The position numbers were made by a program, and so were the translations under genes. Below the pieces are notes generated by a model that saw nothing but the letters and a program-made list of their open reading frames with translations, was not told the DNA's origin and made no database searches. Below, one piece after another: positions 1-7,198 of a stretch of DNA of 14,076 bases. Source of the DNA: Stephanodiscus triporus (Eukaryota > Bacillariophyta > Thalassiosirophyceae > Thalassiosirales > Thalassiosiraceae); assembly GCA_036939755.1 (NCBI GenBank), contig JALLAZ010001245.1, positions 1 to 14,076 on the forward strand, given 5' to 3'. Each line of letters opens with the position of its first letter. Position 1 is the first letter of the stretch.

Positions 1-705
1 GGACATCTGCAAGATGACGGCCAAGGGAGCTGGCCAGCATTTCCTTCCCACATTGGCGACACTCCACTGGGCGGGCATTCCATTCAGCAGCCGACATATG
101 GCCACGCTGCATCCGACGGTAAGACTCGAATGGGAGCTGGGTCCTGATCCGTCCAGGAGTGCGGATCATTGCCTGCATCTTCCTGGTGTTGGATTGAAGC
201 CCCACCTGTTCAAATAGCCCATCAAGGATGTCCAGCGCGTGCTGAAGGAATTCTGCATCCCTCGAAGCAAGGTACGCATCGTCGATGTAGAAGATGGCAA
301 AGAAGGTTGCCATCAATTCATCCAACTCTGCCCCCTCGTATTTGCCTTCCTCCCTCAGCTGTCGAAACAATTCGCGCACCACCGCATTGACCAAGATGTT
401 GAACAGCTTGGCCGAGAGCGGGCCGCCCTGGGTCACTCCACAACCAGCTTTGAAGGGCTGGCCATAGTTGCCCGAGGCGCGGCAAACCATGATGGCGTCA
501 CGCCAATAGGTCCTGATGAGCCGAACCATCTGCGGGCCAACACCGTACCCCTCTAGAATCATGGTGCACCTCTCCCTGTCCATTGCATCAAAAGCTTTCT
601 TGAGGTCAAGAAAGACGCCGTAAAACGGCTGCAGCTCAAGGTACAAGAGCTGCTGGGCCAACTTGGCCTCTATGCACGCCGTACCCGTGCCGCATTTTGC
701 AAGAC
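1..705 (-). pseudogene. Reverse transcriptase catalytic core and start of a zinc-finger-like tail, open to the window edge
   Basis: From about 705 down to 1 the minus strand has one uninterrupted frame. It contains GTGTACIEAKLAQQL, then FYGVFLDLKKAFD (motif A with the metal-binding Asp), GCGVTQGGPLSAKLFNI (the QG-PLS block) and FYIDDAYLAS. The YIDD catalytic box is encoded at 278-289. After the palm comes VGLQSNTRKMQAM, and the edge cuts through CRQCGKEMLASSLGRH, a C-x2-C-x11-H pattern that could start a zinc finger. No ATG in this frame is clearly a start, because the frame is the continuation of an upstream polyprotein. The intact core suggests either a fairly young copy or damage limited to the upstream half. 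Confidence 0.88.
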
Positions 706-735
706 ACCTGTGGATGGTATGGCTCAAGCAAGCTG

Positions 736-1501
736 ATCCCCTGGTAGTCCCCGCCACCCTTTGGAATGAGAACAACAATACTCCAGAGGAGTTGACGAGG
801 AATGATACCGTGGGTCCAGATCGCCTGGATGAGCTTGACGAACAGTCGCCAGTTATCCCCTCCCGACTCATTCTCCAGCGTCTTGGGGTCCTCCTCATCC
901 CGGACGCCAAAGAGCCACTCCTTCACATCCTTCACGCGCATCCCCGACGCACCCGCGGCACGCGCAACTGCTTCCCTAATCTCGCCTTCGAACGGTGGAT
1001 TGTTGCATATCTTGACAGGATCAATGAGAATCGGAAGAGGAGCCCCGGGGGACTGCCTCCGCAAATACAAATCAACTCGTTCCGATGTTTGATGCTCGTC
1101 CATCGTCAAATAGCAGGGCTTGGCCTGCATGTGGTCCATCGCCGAATGGTGCCACCCCTTCAGGTGGCGGAACGCCTCCTGCACATTGCCCCCGGCGAGC
1201 TCGGCCTTGATGGTACTGCTGACGTCTGCTGCCCGAGCTACCCGATCCTGCTTCAATGAGGCGCAGATGTGGCAGGTGAGGCGCCGGCCACCCACTTGAC
1301 AAAGGTGGCCGGTGCGACCCACCAGTGTTCTATCAAATGCCACGTTGCTGGCAAAATCCAGTTGCCATGTTTCCGCGTCTTCTGCTCCCCCTCGACACAG
1401 GTTTTTTGCAATTCCCCGAAAGCTTGAGTGAGCTCATCCTGCTCGTCCTCCGGTGGAAGAGTCAGAGGGAACATCTGGCGCCGGTGGGGATATTTCTTCA
1501 C
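736..1501 (-). pseudogene. Linker and N-terminal part of the reverse transcriptase, frameshifted
   Basis: From 1501 to about 1330 one frame carries a charged linker (PPEDEQDELTQAFGELQ, then GNWILPATWHLIEHW). A shift moves the line into the frame running down to 636, which carries KQDRVARAADVSSTI, EAFRHLKGW, QTSERVDLY, AGASGMRVKDVKEWL and finally VVLIPKGGGDYQGISLLEP. The last segment is the familiar I-P-K-G-x-x-D-Y-R-x-I block that opens the palm of non-LTR reverse transcriptases; here Gln replaces the usual Arg. Just after LLEP the frame jumps to sequence that normally lies some 20-30 residues later, so an internal deletion sits near 710-735. That deletion length is inferred from family knowledge, not measured. 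Confidence 0.8.
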
Positions 1502-2234
1502 GCGACAATGGCGCGGTGATCCAAATCATGGATCCTTGGCTGTGGGAATGCAACATTCCGGAACTGAGCCACATCCCCCTCCCTTGCCAGGCAACAGTCC
1601 GGCTGAGATTGATGCCATCTCCCCCCCTCCGCTGCCGCCAAATCCAGTGAGCCCCCAATCCCTGCCAGCGACCCATCCTCTGACGGAACCTCCGATATAC
1701 GTCAACAGCGTTGACGTCGTCGAGGAAATCGGTGATGATCTCCTCCCGCTCTGTTCGTGGGTCCCTTATATTGATATTTAGGTCGCCCAGCAGCAGCGGT
1801 TTGCAGTTGTCGGGGCACGATGCCCAGGCGGCGTGGAGGTCATCCACCCCCGTCGTGTCAGCGGGGGGGATGTACGCGCCCATCACGAAATATCGCTCCT
1901 CCCCAGTGACGAGTTGGAACGTCAAGAGGTTCGGGGTGCGGACCTGGACGGCCTCTACCTCGAAGTCCCGATGATCCTTCTCCCAAAGAAGAGCGACCCC
2001 ACCCTGATGCGGACTCGCCGCTTTCGAGGCGATCACGCAATATCCGGAGACGTGCTTCGGATAGCGGTCGTCGGTAAGTTTTGTCTCGGTTAAGACGCAA
2101 CAACCAACTCCCATTTGGCGCAAGCCCTTCGCTGCAGCCGCCAACCCTGCACCCCGCGCGCTCCTGATGTTCCAAGCGCCGACGGAGAAAGTCCCGCTAC
2201 CCCCCGGCAAAGGGGGCGCCGAAGAAGTCGACAT
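1501..2234 (-). pseudogene. EEP-type endonuclease domain of the retrotransposon, frameshifted
   Basis: The frame starts at the ATG at 2234 (residues MSTSSAPPLPGG); an in-frame extension to 2342 exists. EEP motifs follow in order: AWNIRS (first strand, metal-site Asn), LTETKL (catalytic Glu), a QGGVALLW segment, YIPP, and LLGDLNIN (the Asp and Asn of the active centre). After a one-base shift near 1606 the end of the domain continues in another frame with CLAREGDVAQF and then DLDHRAIV, which corresponds to the terminal S-D-H motif, here with Leu in place of Ser. A TGA follows at once. The domain nicks target DNA for target-primed reverse transcription. With the shift and the changed SDH triad, this copy is very likely dead. 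Confidence 0.85.
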
Positions 2235-2304
2235 CGGGTCGATTTCGGAGTAATTAAATAAATAATTATCTCGAAAACCAACGGCCGAATTGATTTTTTC
2301 GGCT

Positions 2305-2329
2305 CCCGTGCGTTCACTAAGCGCACGGG
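2305..2329. repeat. 8-bp perfect hairpin at the 5' side of the retrotransposon
   Basis: CCCGTGCG (2305-2312) pairs with CGCACGGG (2322-2329) across a nine-base loop, just upstream of the endonuclease start on the minus strand. It may be a structured 5'-leader element of the retrotransposon RNA. Function is inference. Confidence 0.5.
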
Positions 2330-2342
2330 CGGACCGCCACAA

Positions 2343-2727
2343 CCCCCACGTCCGCGGCGGGCGAGGGGGGAGTGTGCCTGGTGTTATCCTAGTAGTAGGA
2401 TGTTGTTAGCTTGTCGTTTCGGCTCCCATGGTGATGGGGGCTGCAGCGTACGTAGCTACCGTACGGGGCGACCTGGGTTGAATGCGGCGGGTGGACGAGG
2501 GGGGGGGGGGATGGAGGATGTTGATGTGGTGGGGATGGGATTGGTGGTGGGTCAGCACTGTCATTCTGACCACCATTTTCATCGTTGTTGGTGGGATGAG
2601 CGTTATTTTGTGGAACAGAGGAGGACGGGTGTCCATGAGGACTGTTTCGCCTTGGGGGTGGCCATTCAGTGGGTCAAGTGGGAAAGGGAGCCTGTTTATT
2701 GAGAAGACAGCTCATGAGAGCTGTCCA
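2343..2727. other. Stretch without a supported gene, G-rich
   Basis: This 385-bp stretch separates two retrotransposon remnants. It holds an uninterrupted G run near 2500-2510 and TGG/GTG-rich low-complexity sequence. It also contains CGTACGTA (2447-2454) and TACCGTAC (2457-2464). The open frames on both strands read as simple repeats of Gly/Val or His/Pro and were not accepted as genes. Part of it may be the 5' untranslated leader of the element at 1-2342. Confidence 0.5.
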
Positions 2728-3424
2728 TTAAGACTCATGCGACTCTTCCTTGAACCAGTCTTTCATGGATCCATAGTCATCAATAACTGCTTTGGGAATT
2801 CGGGCAAATAGAAGTCGGAGATTTTGCACGATGGCGTCCTTGTTGTGAAGATAGGGACGTCCATGCTTGCGTTTGTGTTGACAGCCAACTATGAGCATAT
2901 GACGAGCTGGACCATCATGTGGACCACATACAACTTTACCAATGAATCCAACCGTTGCCAAACAGCAATCATATTAGTGACACAAGGAATGTCATAAAAC
3001 GGCCTCCGGATCTTGTCATTTCAGATGTGATCTTCTTGGACCTGGGTTAAGGAGATTTGAAGAATTCAGCGAATTTTTTGGTGCAGAAAAACTTCAAGTC
3101 GTCGGAGAAGATCTTGTCATAGTGAATGGAGATGTGAAGAATTCTGCAAATTCCACGGTGCAGAAAAACTTCAAGTTGCCAGAAAAGTTCTTGACATAGT
3201 GACCTGTTCTCACATCCCCAATCCCCACAGGAGAAGGTTCATTGGGATTGCACGAAAGAGAAGATATTTACTGTGCGCCATACTTCCTTCAAGACAACCA
3301 TGCTTTGATTCGCAGCAGCTAGTCTTGCTTCAATATCGGCATCGTCGCAAAGATTGTATGAGATGCATCAGAAAGTGACTTAACCATCAGAAACTTCCAA
3401 CTGTTGAGTCTCGAAGCCTCAGAG
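2728..3424 (-). pseudogene. C-terminal remnant of a second non-LTR retrotransposon polyprotein
   Basis: Read on the minus strand and allowing shifts and stops, the pieces appear in the order expected after a non-LTR reverse transcriptase palm. First comes FETQQLEVSDG (near 3415), then CDDADIEARLAAANQSM, KYLLFRAIPMNLLLWG (near 3240-3270), LEVFLHRGICRILHIS, a second divergent LEVFLHQKI copy, NDKIRRPFYDIP (near 3020), and finally GFIGKVVCGPHDGPARHML through RPYLHNKDAIVQNLRLLF and DYGSMKDWF with a stop at 2728. I recognise this as the tail region found behind the RT domain in stramenopile non-LTR elements; that is family memory, not a search. There are at least two frameshifts and several stops. 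Nothing of the catalytic palm is visible here, so it is a dead, truncated copy. Confidence 0.75.
3051..3202 (-). repeat. Two-copy tandem duplication, 77-bp period, inside the retrotransposon remnant
   Basis: Positions 3051-3125 and 3128-3202 match at about 62 of 75 positions by eye, with the shared core GGTGCAGAAAAACTTCAAGT. On the minus strand both units encode a version of the LEVFLH...I.RILxIS segment, in different frames. One part of the former polyprotein has therefore been duplicated. Confidence 0.8.
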
Positions 3425-3633
3425 TACTTCAAGCTCATCAACAGCAATACACACGCCTACTTATGTGATGTACTATGACACCTACACAAAAACTCCAGAA
3501 CTAATTCAAACTACACAAGAAGGAATAAAAAACAACACAACAAGCTCACACTGCAACAACCACCTCTACCACTATCTGCTGACAAATCTTCATAAACTCC
3601 ACACACAAAAAAACAACAAGCAACACACACGCC

Positions 3634-3726
3634 ATGGCAGATGATCCATCTCCCACCATCCCCCCTTCGATGGATAATTTTTCAGGTATAGCTACTCCTA
3701 GTCTCGGTCAGCAGGATAACAAATAA
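3634..3726 (+). other. Short open frame (30 aa) behind an A/C-rich leader
   Basis: ATG lies in a favourable context (CACGCCATGGCA) and opens MADDPSPTIPPSMDNFSG, ending at TAA 3724-3726. About 150 bp upstream (3480-3633) is strongly A/C-rich and nearly free of G, like a transcribed leader. The GATGGATAATTTTTC stretch (3669-3683) recurs on the other strand at about 4702-4716, where it also encodes MDNFSG behind a similar A/C-rich leader. This suggests a dispersed unit, perhaps the 5' end of a transposable element or a truncated gene copy. The peptide itself is not recognised. Confidence 0.3.
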
Positions 3727-3755
3727 ATTTTTACAATACATGTAACAATTTATTT
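3721..3755. repeat. 15-bp AT-rich inverted repeat at the end of the short frame
   Basis: Arms 3721-3735 and 3741-3755 pair at 14 of 15 positions around a five-base loop (ATACA). The left arm overlaps the TAA of the short frame. It could be a 3'-end structure or a small cruciform; no function is shown. Confidence 0.55.
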
Positions 3756-4177
3756 GTACTAATATTGGTATCAAACCAATAAAAAACTATTAGTCTTACT
3801 CTACCGTAGCTTTGGTCATGTCCATCACGGCCGCCTGTTTTTGGTTGGTTGTTGTGTGTTTTTTGTCAATTGGCAGTTGTCACCTTATTCACCACCCCCA
3901 AACGATAGCAAAACGCCCCCCCCCACACGTTCCACCGCAGTCACGCGCCCTCCCCAATACCCCCCCCACTGCAAAGGCCAACTTTAGGTTGATTGTTGTT
4001 TAAATTGATCAATCGGCAGCAACCTAGGCCAAGACCCCGCCCCCCTCTCTGTTTTTTGATGAGTTGCGTTTTGACGCCCCAAACAAGGGAACCAACATCG
4101 GCGCTGCCAAACTCGATGGTGCGCGCCTTGCATGGGACCATTGGGAACGGCAGAGCCATGAGTTGGCGGCGCCGCTG

Positions 4178-4372
4178 GCCTACCCATGGAGGGAGAGGGC
4201 CGAAGCCGCTGGAGGGTAGGGTGGCGCTGGCTCATGTTGGTTGTTGTGTGTTTTGTGGTTGTGTTTTGTGTTGTGTTGGTGTACTTTACCCATTTTGTAG
4301 AGCAGAACCCCTACCCATGCTGATATTTCCCCCCTCTTTAACGCAAGAACTAATGCAAAACTGCTCCCCCCA
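4178..4372 (-). repeat. Dispersed leader-type repeat, copy A
   Basis: This 195-bp block runs from CCTACCCATGGAGGGAGAGG to the ACGCAAGAACTAATGCAAAA and C-rich end. It matches copy C at 4724-4924 closely along its length. The plus strand contains TGTTG/TGTG-rich sequence, so on the minus strand it reads as an A/C-rich leader ending in an ATG (4233-4235) that opens MSQRHPTLQRLRPSPSMG. The minus frame continues to 3984, but its later part is low complexity. Confidence 0.75.
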
Positions 4373-4379
4373 CACATGC

Positions 4380-4466
4380 GAGGGCCAAAGCCGCTGGGGG
4401 TAGGCAGGATCGGCTCATGTTGGTTGTTGTGTGTTGTGTGGTTGTGTTTGTGGGTTGTGTGTGCTG
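4380..4466 (-). repeat. Dispersed leader-type repeat, partial copy B
   Basis: GAGGGCCAAAGCCGCT followed by GGCTCATGTTGGTTGTTGTG repeats the first half of copies A and C, directly abutting copy A. The minus strand has an ATG at 4416-4418 opening MSRSCLPPAALALACVGG and a stop at 4350. The second half of the unit is absent and is replaced by unrelated AT-rich sequence. Confidence 0.65.
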
Positions 4467-4673
4467 GGGCCTTTTAGCTACCATACTTGTAGACAGTCGA
4501 TATCAGAACAGGCAAAATGGCCAACTTTTGCGCAATCATATCAAAAAAGTCACCAGACAACACCCCAAATGTAAAGACATGTGCCAAATCATCATCAACT
4601 CTAGAGCTGCACAAAGAGAGGACTACTTATTTACTACGTAAGTACTCTAGCTACTTTTTTTTTAGTGGGCATT

Positions 4674-4781
4674 TTAGCTAGAAATGCTAGATAGGGTGTC
4701 TCTTCCAGAAAAATTATCCATCAGCCTACCCATGGAGGGAGAGGGCCAAAGCCGCTTGAGGGTAGGGTGGCACTGGCTCAT
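4674..4781 (-). other. Short open frame (35 aa) in leader repeat copy C
   Basis: Starting at the conserved ATG of the repeat, the frame reads MSQCHPTLKRLWPSPSMG and then RLMDNFSGRDTLSSISS, ending at TAA. It shares a PSM...MDNFSG core with the frame at 3634-3726, both behind an A/C-rich leader but on opposite strands. It is probably the broken N-terminal end of a repeated element. No family is recognised. Confidence 0.3.
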
Positions 4782-4924
4782 GTTGTGTGTTGTGTGTTGT
4801 GTGGTTGTATTTGTGTTGTGCTCGCGTAGTACTTTTTACCCATTTTGTAGAGTAGATAACCCAACCCATGGTGATATTTTACCCCACTTTAACGCAAGAA
4901 CTCATGCAAAACTGCTTCCCCCAA
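4724..4924 (-). repeat. Dispersed leader-type repeat, copy C
   Basis: This block is colinear with copy A: CCTACCCATGGAGGGAGAGG, GGCTCATGTTG, ACCCATTTTGTAGAG, TTTAACGCAAGAACT and TGCAAAACTGCT all recur in order. Small insertions and deletions lie mainly in the TGTTG-rich middle. The minus strand has an ATG at 4779-4781. Confidence 0.75.
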
Positions 4925-5440
4925 GTCCGGCTGACAAATTGCAATGCACAGTGGATGTGTCAGCGGCAGTAAAAGTGGGGGGGGGGGGTACAGTTAGGCT
5001 TCACTTTCATTTTGCGGGGCAAAAATATGCATTTTTAGCACTATTGTGTGCTATTTTGGTACGAAAAGTAGTTTGTACTTAAAGGTACAGTAAATTTAGA
5101 CACTAACTAGTTTTTTTGAAACGTTATAGTACCGTAGAAAAATGGTCCAGCTAGGAACACAACCGGTCAGGCCTTTCTGAATCATTGAGTATGATATAAT
5201 TCTTACGTGAGGTTCAAAAAATCACACAAGAAAGATTTAGAAATACTTCAGCGAAGGTTCTACTTAGGAGTCAAATACAAATATGATTATCTGGCTCAGA
5301 AATTTATTTTGCAAATAGAGAGCATACTTATTGACTGCACATTATGTTTCCTAGTATTTAAATTGGAAATTTTGTTATTCCAGTGTTAATCTCTTCTTTT
5401 TCAGTCACTCGGGGAAGCAGGAGATTTCCGCTCCTCCCTT
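4925..5440. other. AT-rich stretch without a supported gene
   Basis: It holds a G run at about 4977-4988, TACCGTA at 5130-5136, and AT-rich sequence with only short open frames. No RNA gene or element end was recognised. Confidence 0.5.
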
Positions 5441-5620
5441 GGTGTATTTCTACACCAATTTGGAATACAAATTGGTTTATGTGAATCGGTGGTATAAATC
5501 TGCATTTGTTGAAAAAATAACTGCTAAGTCCGAAAAAGTTATGACAAGTAATATGGATTCGTATTGTATGAATTTACAAAACCAATTTGTATGAGATGAA
5601 TTCGTATAAATCTGCATTTG
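5441..5620. repeat. Cluster of overlapping inverted repeats and a 17-bp direct repeat
   Basis: GGTGTA (5441-5446) pairs with TACACC (5451-5456). ACCAATTTG (5454-5462) pairs with CAAATTGGT (5468-5476). These two stems share ACC, so they exclude each other. ATACAAATTGGTTT (5465-5478) is also exactly inverted at 5579-5592. GTATAAATCTGCATTTG occurs at 5492-5508 and again at 5604-5620. The layout resembles the end of a fold-back or MITE-type element, but no target-site duplication was identified. Confidence 0.6.
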
Positions 5621-5653
5621 GGGGACAAAAATGAAAAACTTCTGTCCAATAAA

Positions 5654-5805
5654 ATGGGATTCCCCCTTGAGCCCATGAATGAGGGAATATGTACATTTTG
5701 TGCCAAATAATTTTAGACACCGTCCCAAAAATGGGACTGTACAATTTCATTATGTACCAGAAAAGCCAAAACACCATCTGAAAAATGAGATGGTACATGT
5801 TCATT
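5654..5805. repeat. Array of hairpins each followed by GTACA
   Basis: Two 35-bp units (5717-5751 and 5771-5805, 54-bp period) match at 27 of 35 positions. In each, a hairpin with an A-rich loop is followed by GTACA. Stem 5722-5727/5732-5737 is a perfect 6 bp. The second stem, 5773-5781/5786-5794, has one mismatch. Two stem positions differ between the units by compensating pairs (G-C to A-T, C-G to T-A). A looser hairpin just upstream (ATTCCC 5659-5664 with GGGAAT 5683-5688) is also followed by GTACA at 5691. It could be a structured transcript or a palindrome-bearing element; no known RNA family is recognised. Confidence 0.6.
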
Positions 5806-7198
5806 TGGGCGGCATATTCAACCCCTTGTGGTGGCACCTCTACCTCTAGTGCATTGCAAAATGATTATATGTTAAATCCAAATCTAACTCAAGCCCCCTT
5901 TGGGATAAAATTTGCAAAAGCAGCAAGAAAAAGTTGTGTATCACTATTACCTAGATATGTGCACACAAATCTATCTGAATACTCTAAAAAGATGCATGTG
6001 CCACACCCAGGACCAGATGTTCCGGGGGGGCTGGGGGGGGACAAACGGAGAACGAATGAATGGATGAACAACATTCTTCTCTCTGATTATTTTGGGGATA
6101 AGCTCTCCTTCTTTGCTTTGAAAAAGAGACACCAAAGCTCCACGTCACTGGCCTCAGGGGGGAAGGACTTGTTGAACAGGCTCGGACCGGCTAGCTCTAG
6201 GGAGGGGAACATTTCAAACAGCGGCAATCATGATTGATCTTTTTTTGTGCTTACTGCTCGCTGCCGGACTGGTGTAGACCCATAGGGCCAATGCATTGGG
6301 CACTTTTATATTATATAAATTCCAATTGTTACTAGAGGGGTTTGGTCAGGTGGTCACATGCTGAAAGAAAGATGCCGCATGTTTTGGCTTGCTGTGAGCT
6401 GTGAGATGAGTTCCGATTGCTGCCTTCTTCATTTCATTTTTGGATAGATTTGTGCAGAAAGGGATAGTTGTTACTACTTGTCCTATCTTGATCACAATCC
6501 AACCAGAATTGACCGAACAAAATAATAGAACGTTTCATAGCTTTGATGGCTAATTAAAAAGCTAGTCAAAATTTCAGAGAAAAGCTTGTCAATTCTGTCA
6601 GGGGTAACCAAATCAGTCATGTTGCTTCCATGGAGCAGTGAGGAAGAGGGGTTCTCCGGTCTGACCTTTTTGGTGGGATCAGCCAATGCCAATGGACTTA
6701 GATTTGGCAAGAGTCAGGGGCCTGTAGCCCCTCCCTGCAATCATTACAGATGAGGAAGAGGGTTGAAACTGGGCGAAAGGCTCAGTGTCAGTTGCCTGCA
6801 ACAATTTTAAGAGGAGTTATTTAAGCAGAAGAGTGAGAGCTGAGCATTGGGTAGTGTTAGTAGGGTAGCACCTTCTTTACTCTTATTAACAGAAGCGCCT
6901 TGGGGGAAGGGGACAACTGCCAGTCAGCCTTGATAGTAGGCAGGAGTGGCCAGCGTCTTTCCTCCCCACCAGGAGCGGGAGGATGAGTTGACACACACAC
7001 ACACCTTTTCCTCCTATGTAGGACTATCTAAAGGAGTAATCAAAGATTTTGTTGGTGCTCTTTCGGCAAATCTGGCTACTATGTGGTTGAAATTTAAATC
7101 ACACAAGAAGTGAAGTGTTTGACTAATAAGAAGCCATACAGGACTACTTTCTAAACCTAAAAGGGAAAAATCTTTTGCTAGAAAAAAAACACGCGCAA
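5806..7198. other. Long intergenic stretch without a supported gene
   Basis: About 1.4 kb. The longest plus-strand frame (5785-6237, 150 codons) has no recognisable family and contains poly-G-driven glycines, so I did not accept it. Other contents are G runs near 6025-6040, a perfect palindrome CCAATGCATTGG (6288-6299), a TATTATATAAAT box near 6308, and (AC)7 at 6991-7004. Much of it may be the 3' flank of the membrane protein gene to the right. Confidence 0.5.
6991..7004. repeat. (AC)7 microsatellite
   Basis: Seven AC units after GAGTTG. It is a simple repeat with no other context. Confidence 0.8.

Larger units (their letters stand above)
1..2342 (-). mobile_element. Degraded non-LTR retrotransposon (endonuclease + reverse transcriptase), cut by left edge
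   Basis: Read on the minus strand, this stretch encodes in order an exonuclease-endonuclease-phosphatase (EEP) type endonuclease, a linker, a reverse transcriptase and the start of a C-terminal zinc-finger-like segment. That is the layout of non-LTR (LINE-type) retrotransposons, which nick target DNA with the endonuclease and copy their RNA into the nick. The coding line passes through all three minus-strand frames. There are shifts near 1606, 1501, 1330 and 710, and a stop after the endonuclease SDH-like motif, so this copy cannot make an intact polyprotein. The 3' end lies left of the window. No target-site duplication or poly(A) end is visible. The right boundary is uncertain: 2342 is only the upstream limit of the endonuclease frame. 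Confidence 0.9.

Noticed and set aside
2400..2702. Plus- and minus-strand frames of 76-109 codons
   Set aside because: Low-complexity G-rich sequence gives open frames on both strands; no protein pattern.
3764..3784. TTGGTATCAAACCAATAAAAA as a primer-binding site of an LTR retrotransposon
   Set aside because: It resembles the TGGTATCA start of methionine-tRNA sites, but no LTR ends or gag-pol frame flank it and the short frame lies on the wrong side. It is also a simple inverted repeat (ATTGGT/ACCAAT).
5477..5837. Minus-strand frames rich in Phe, Ile and Tyr
   Set aside because: They are translations of AT-rich inverted and direct repeats, with no conserved pattern.
5785..6237. 150-codon plus-strand frame
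   Set aside because: It overlaps the hairpin array, includes glycines from G runs and shows no recognisable motif. Kept only as intergenic sequence.
6492..6710. 72-codon minus-strand frame
   Set aside because: Short, without motif or coding-type codon bias, and isolated in AT-rich intergenic DNA.
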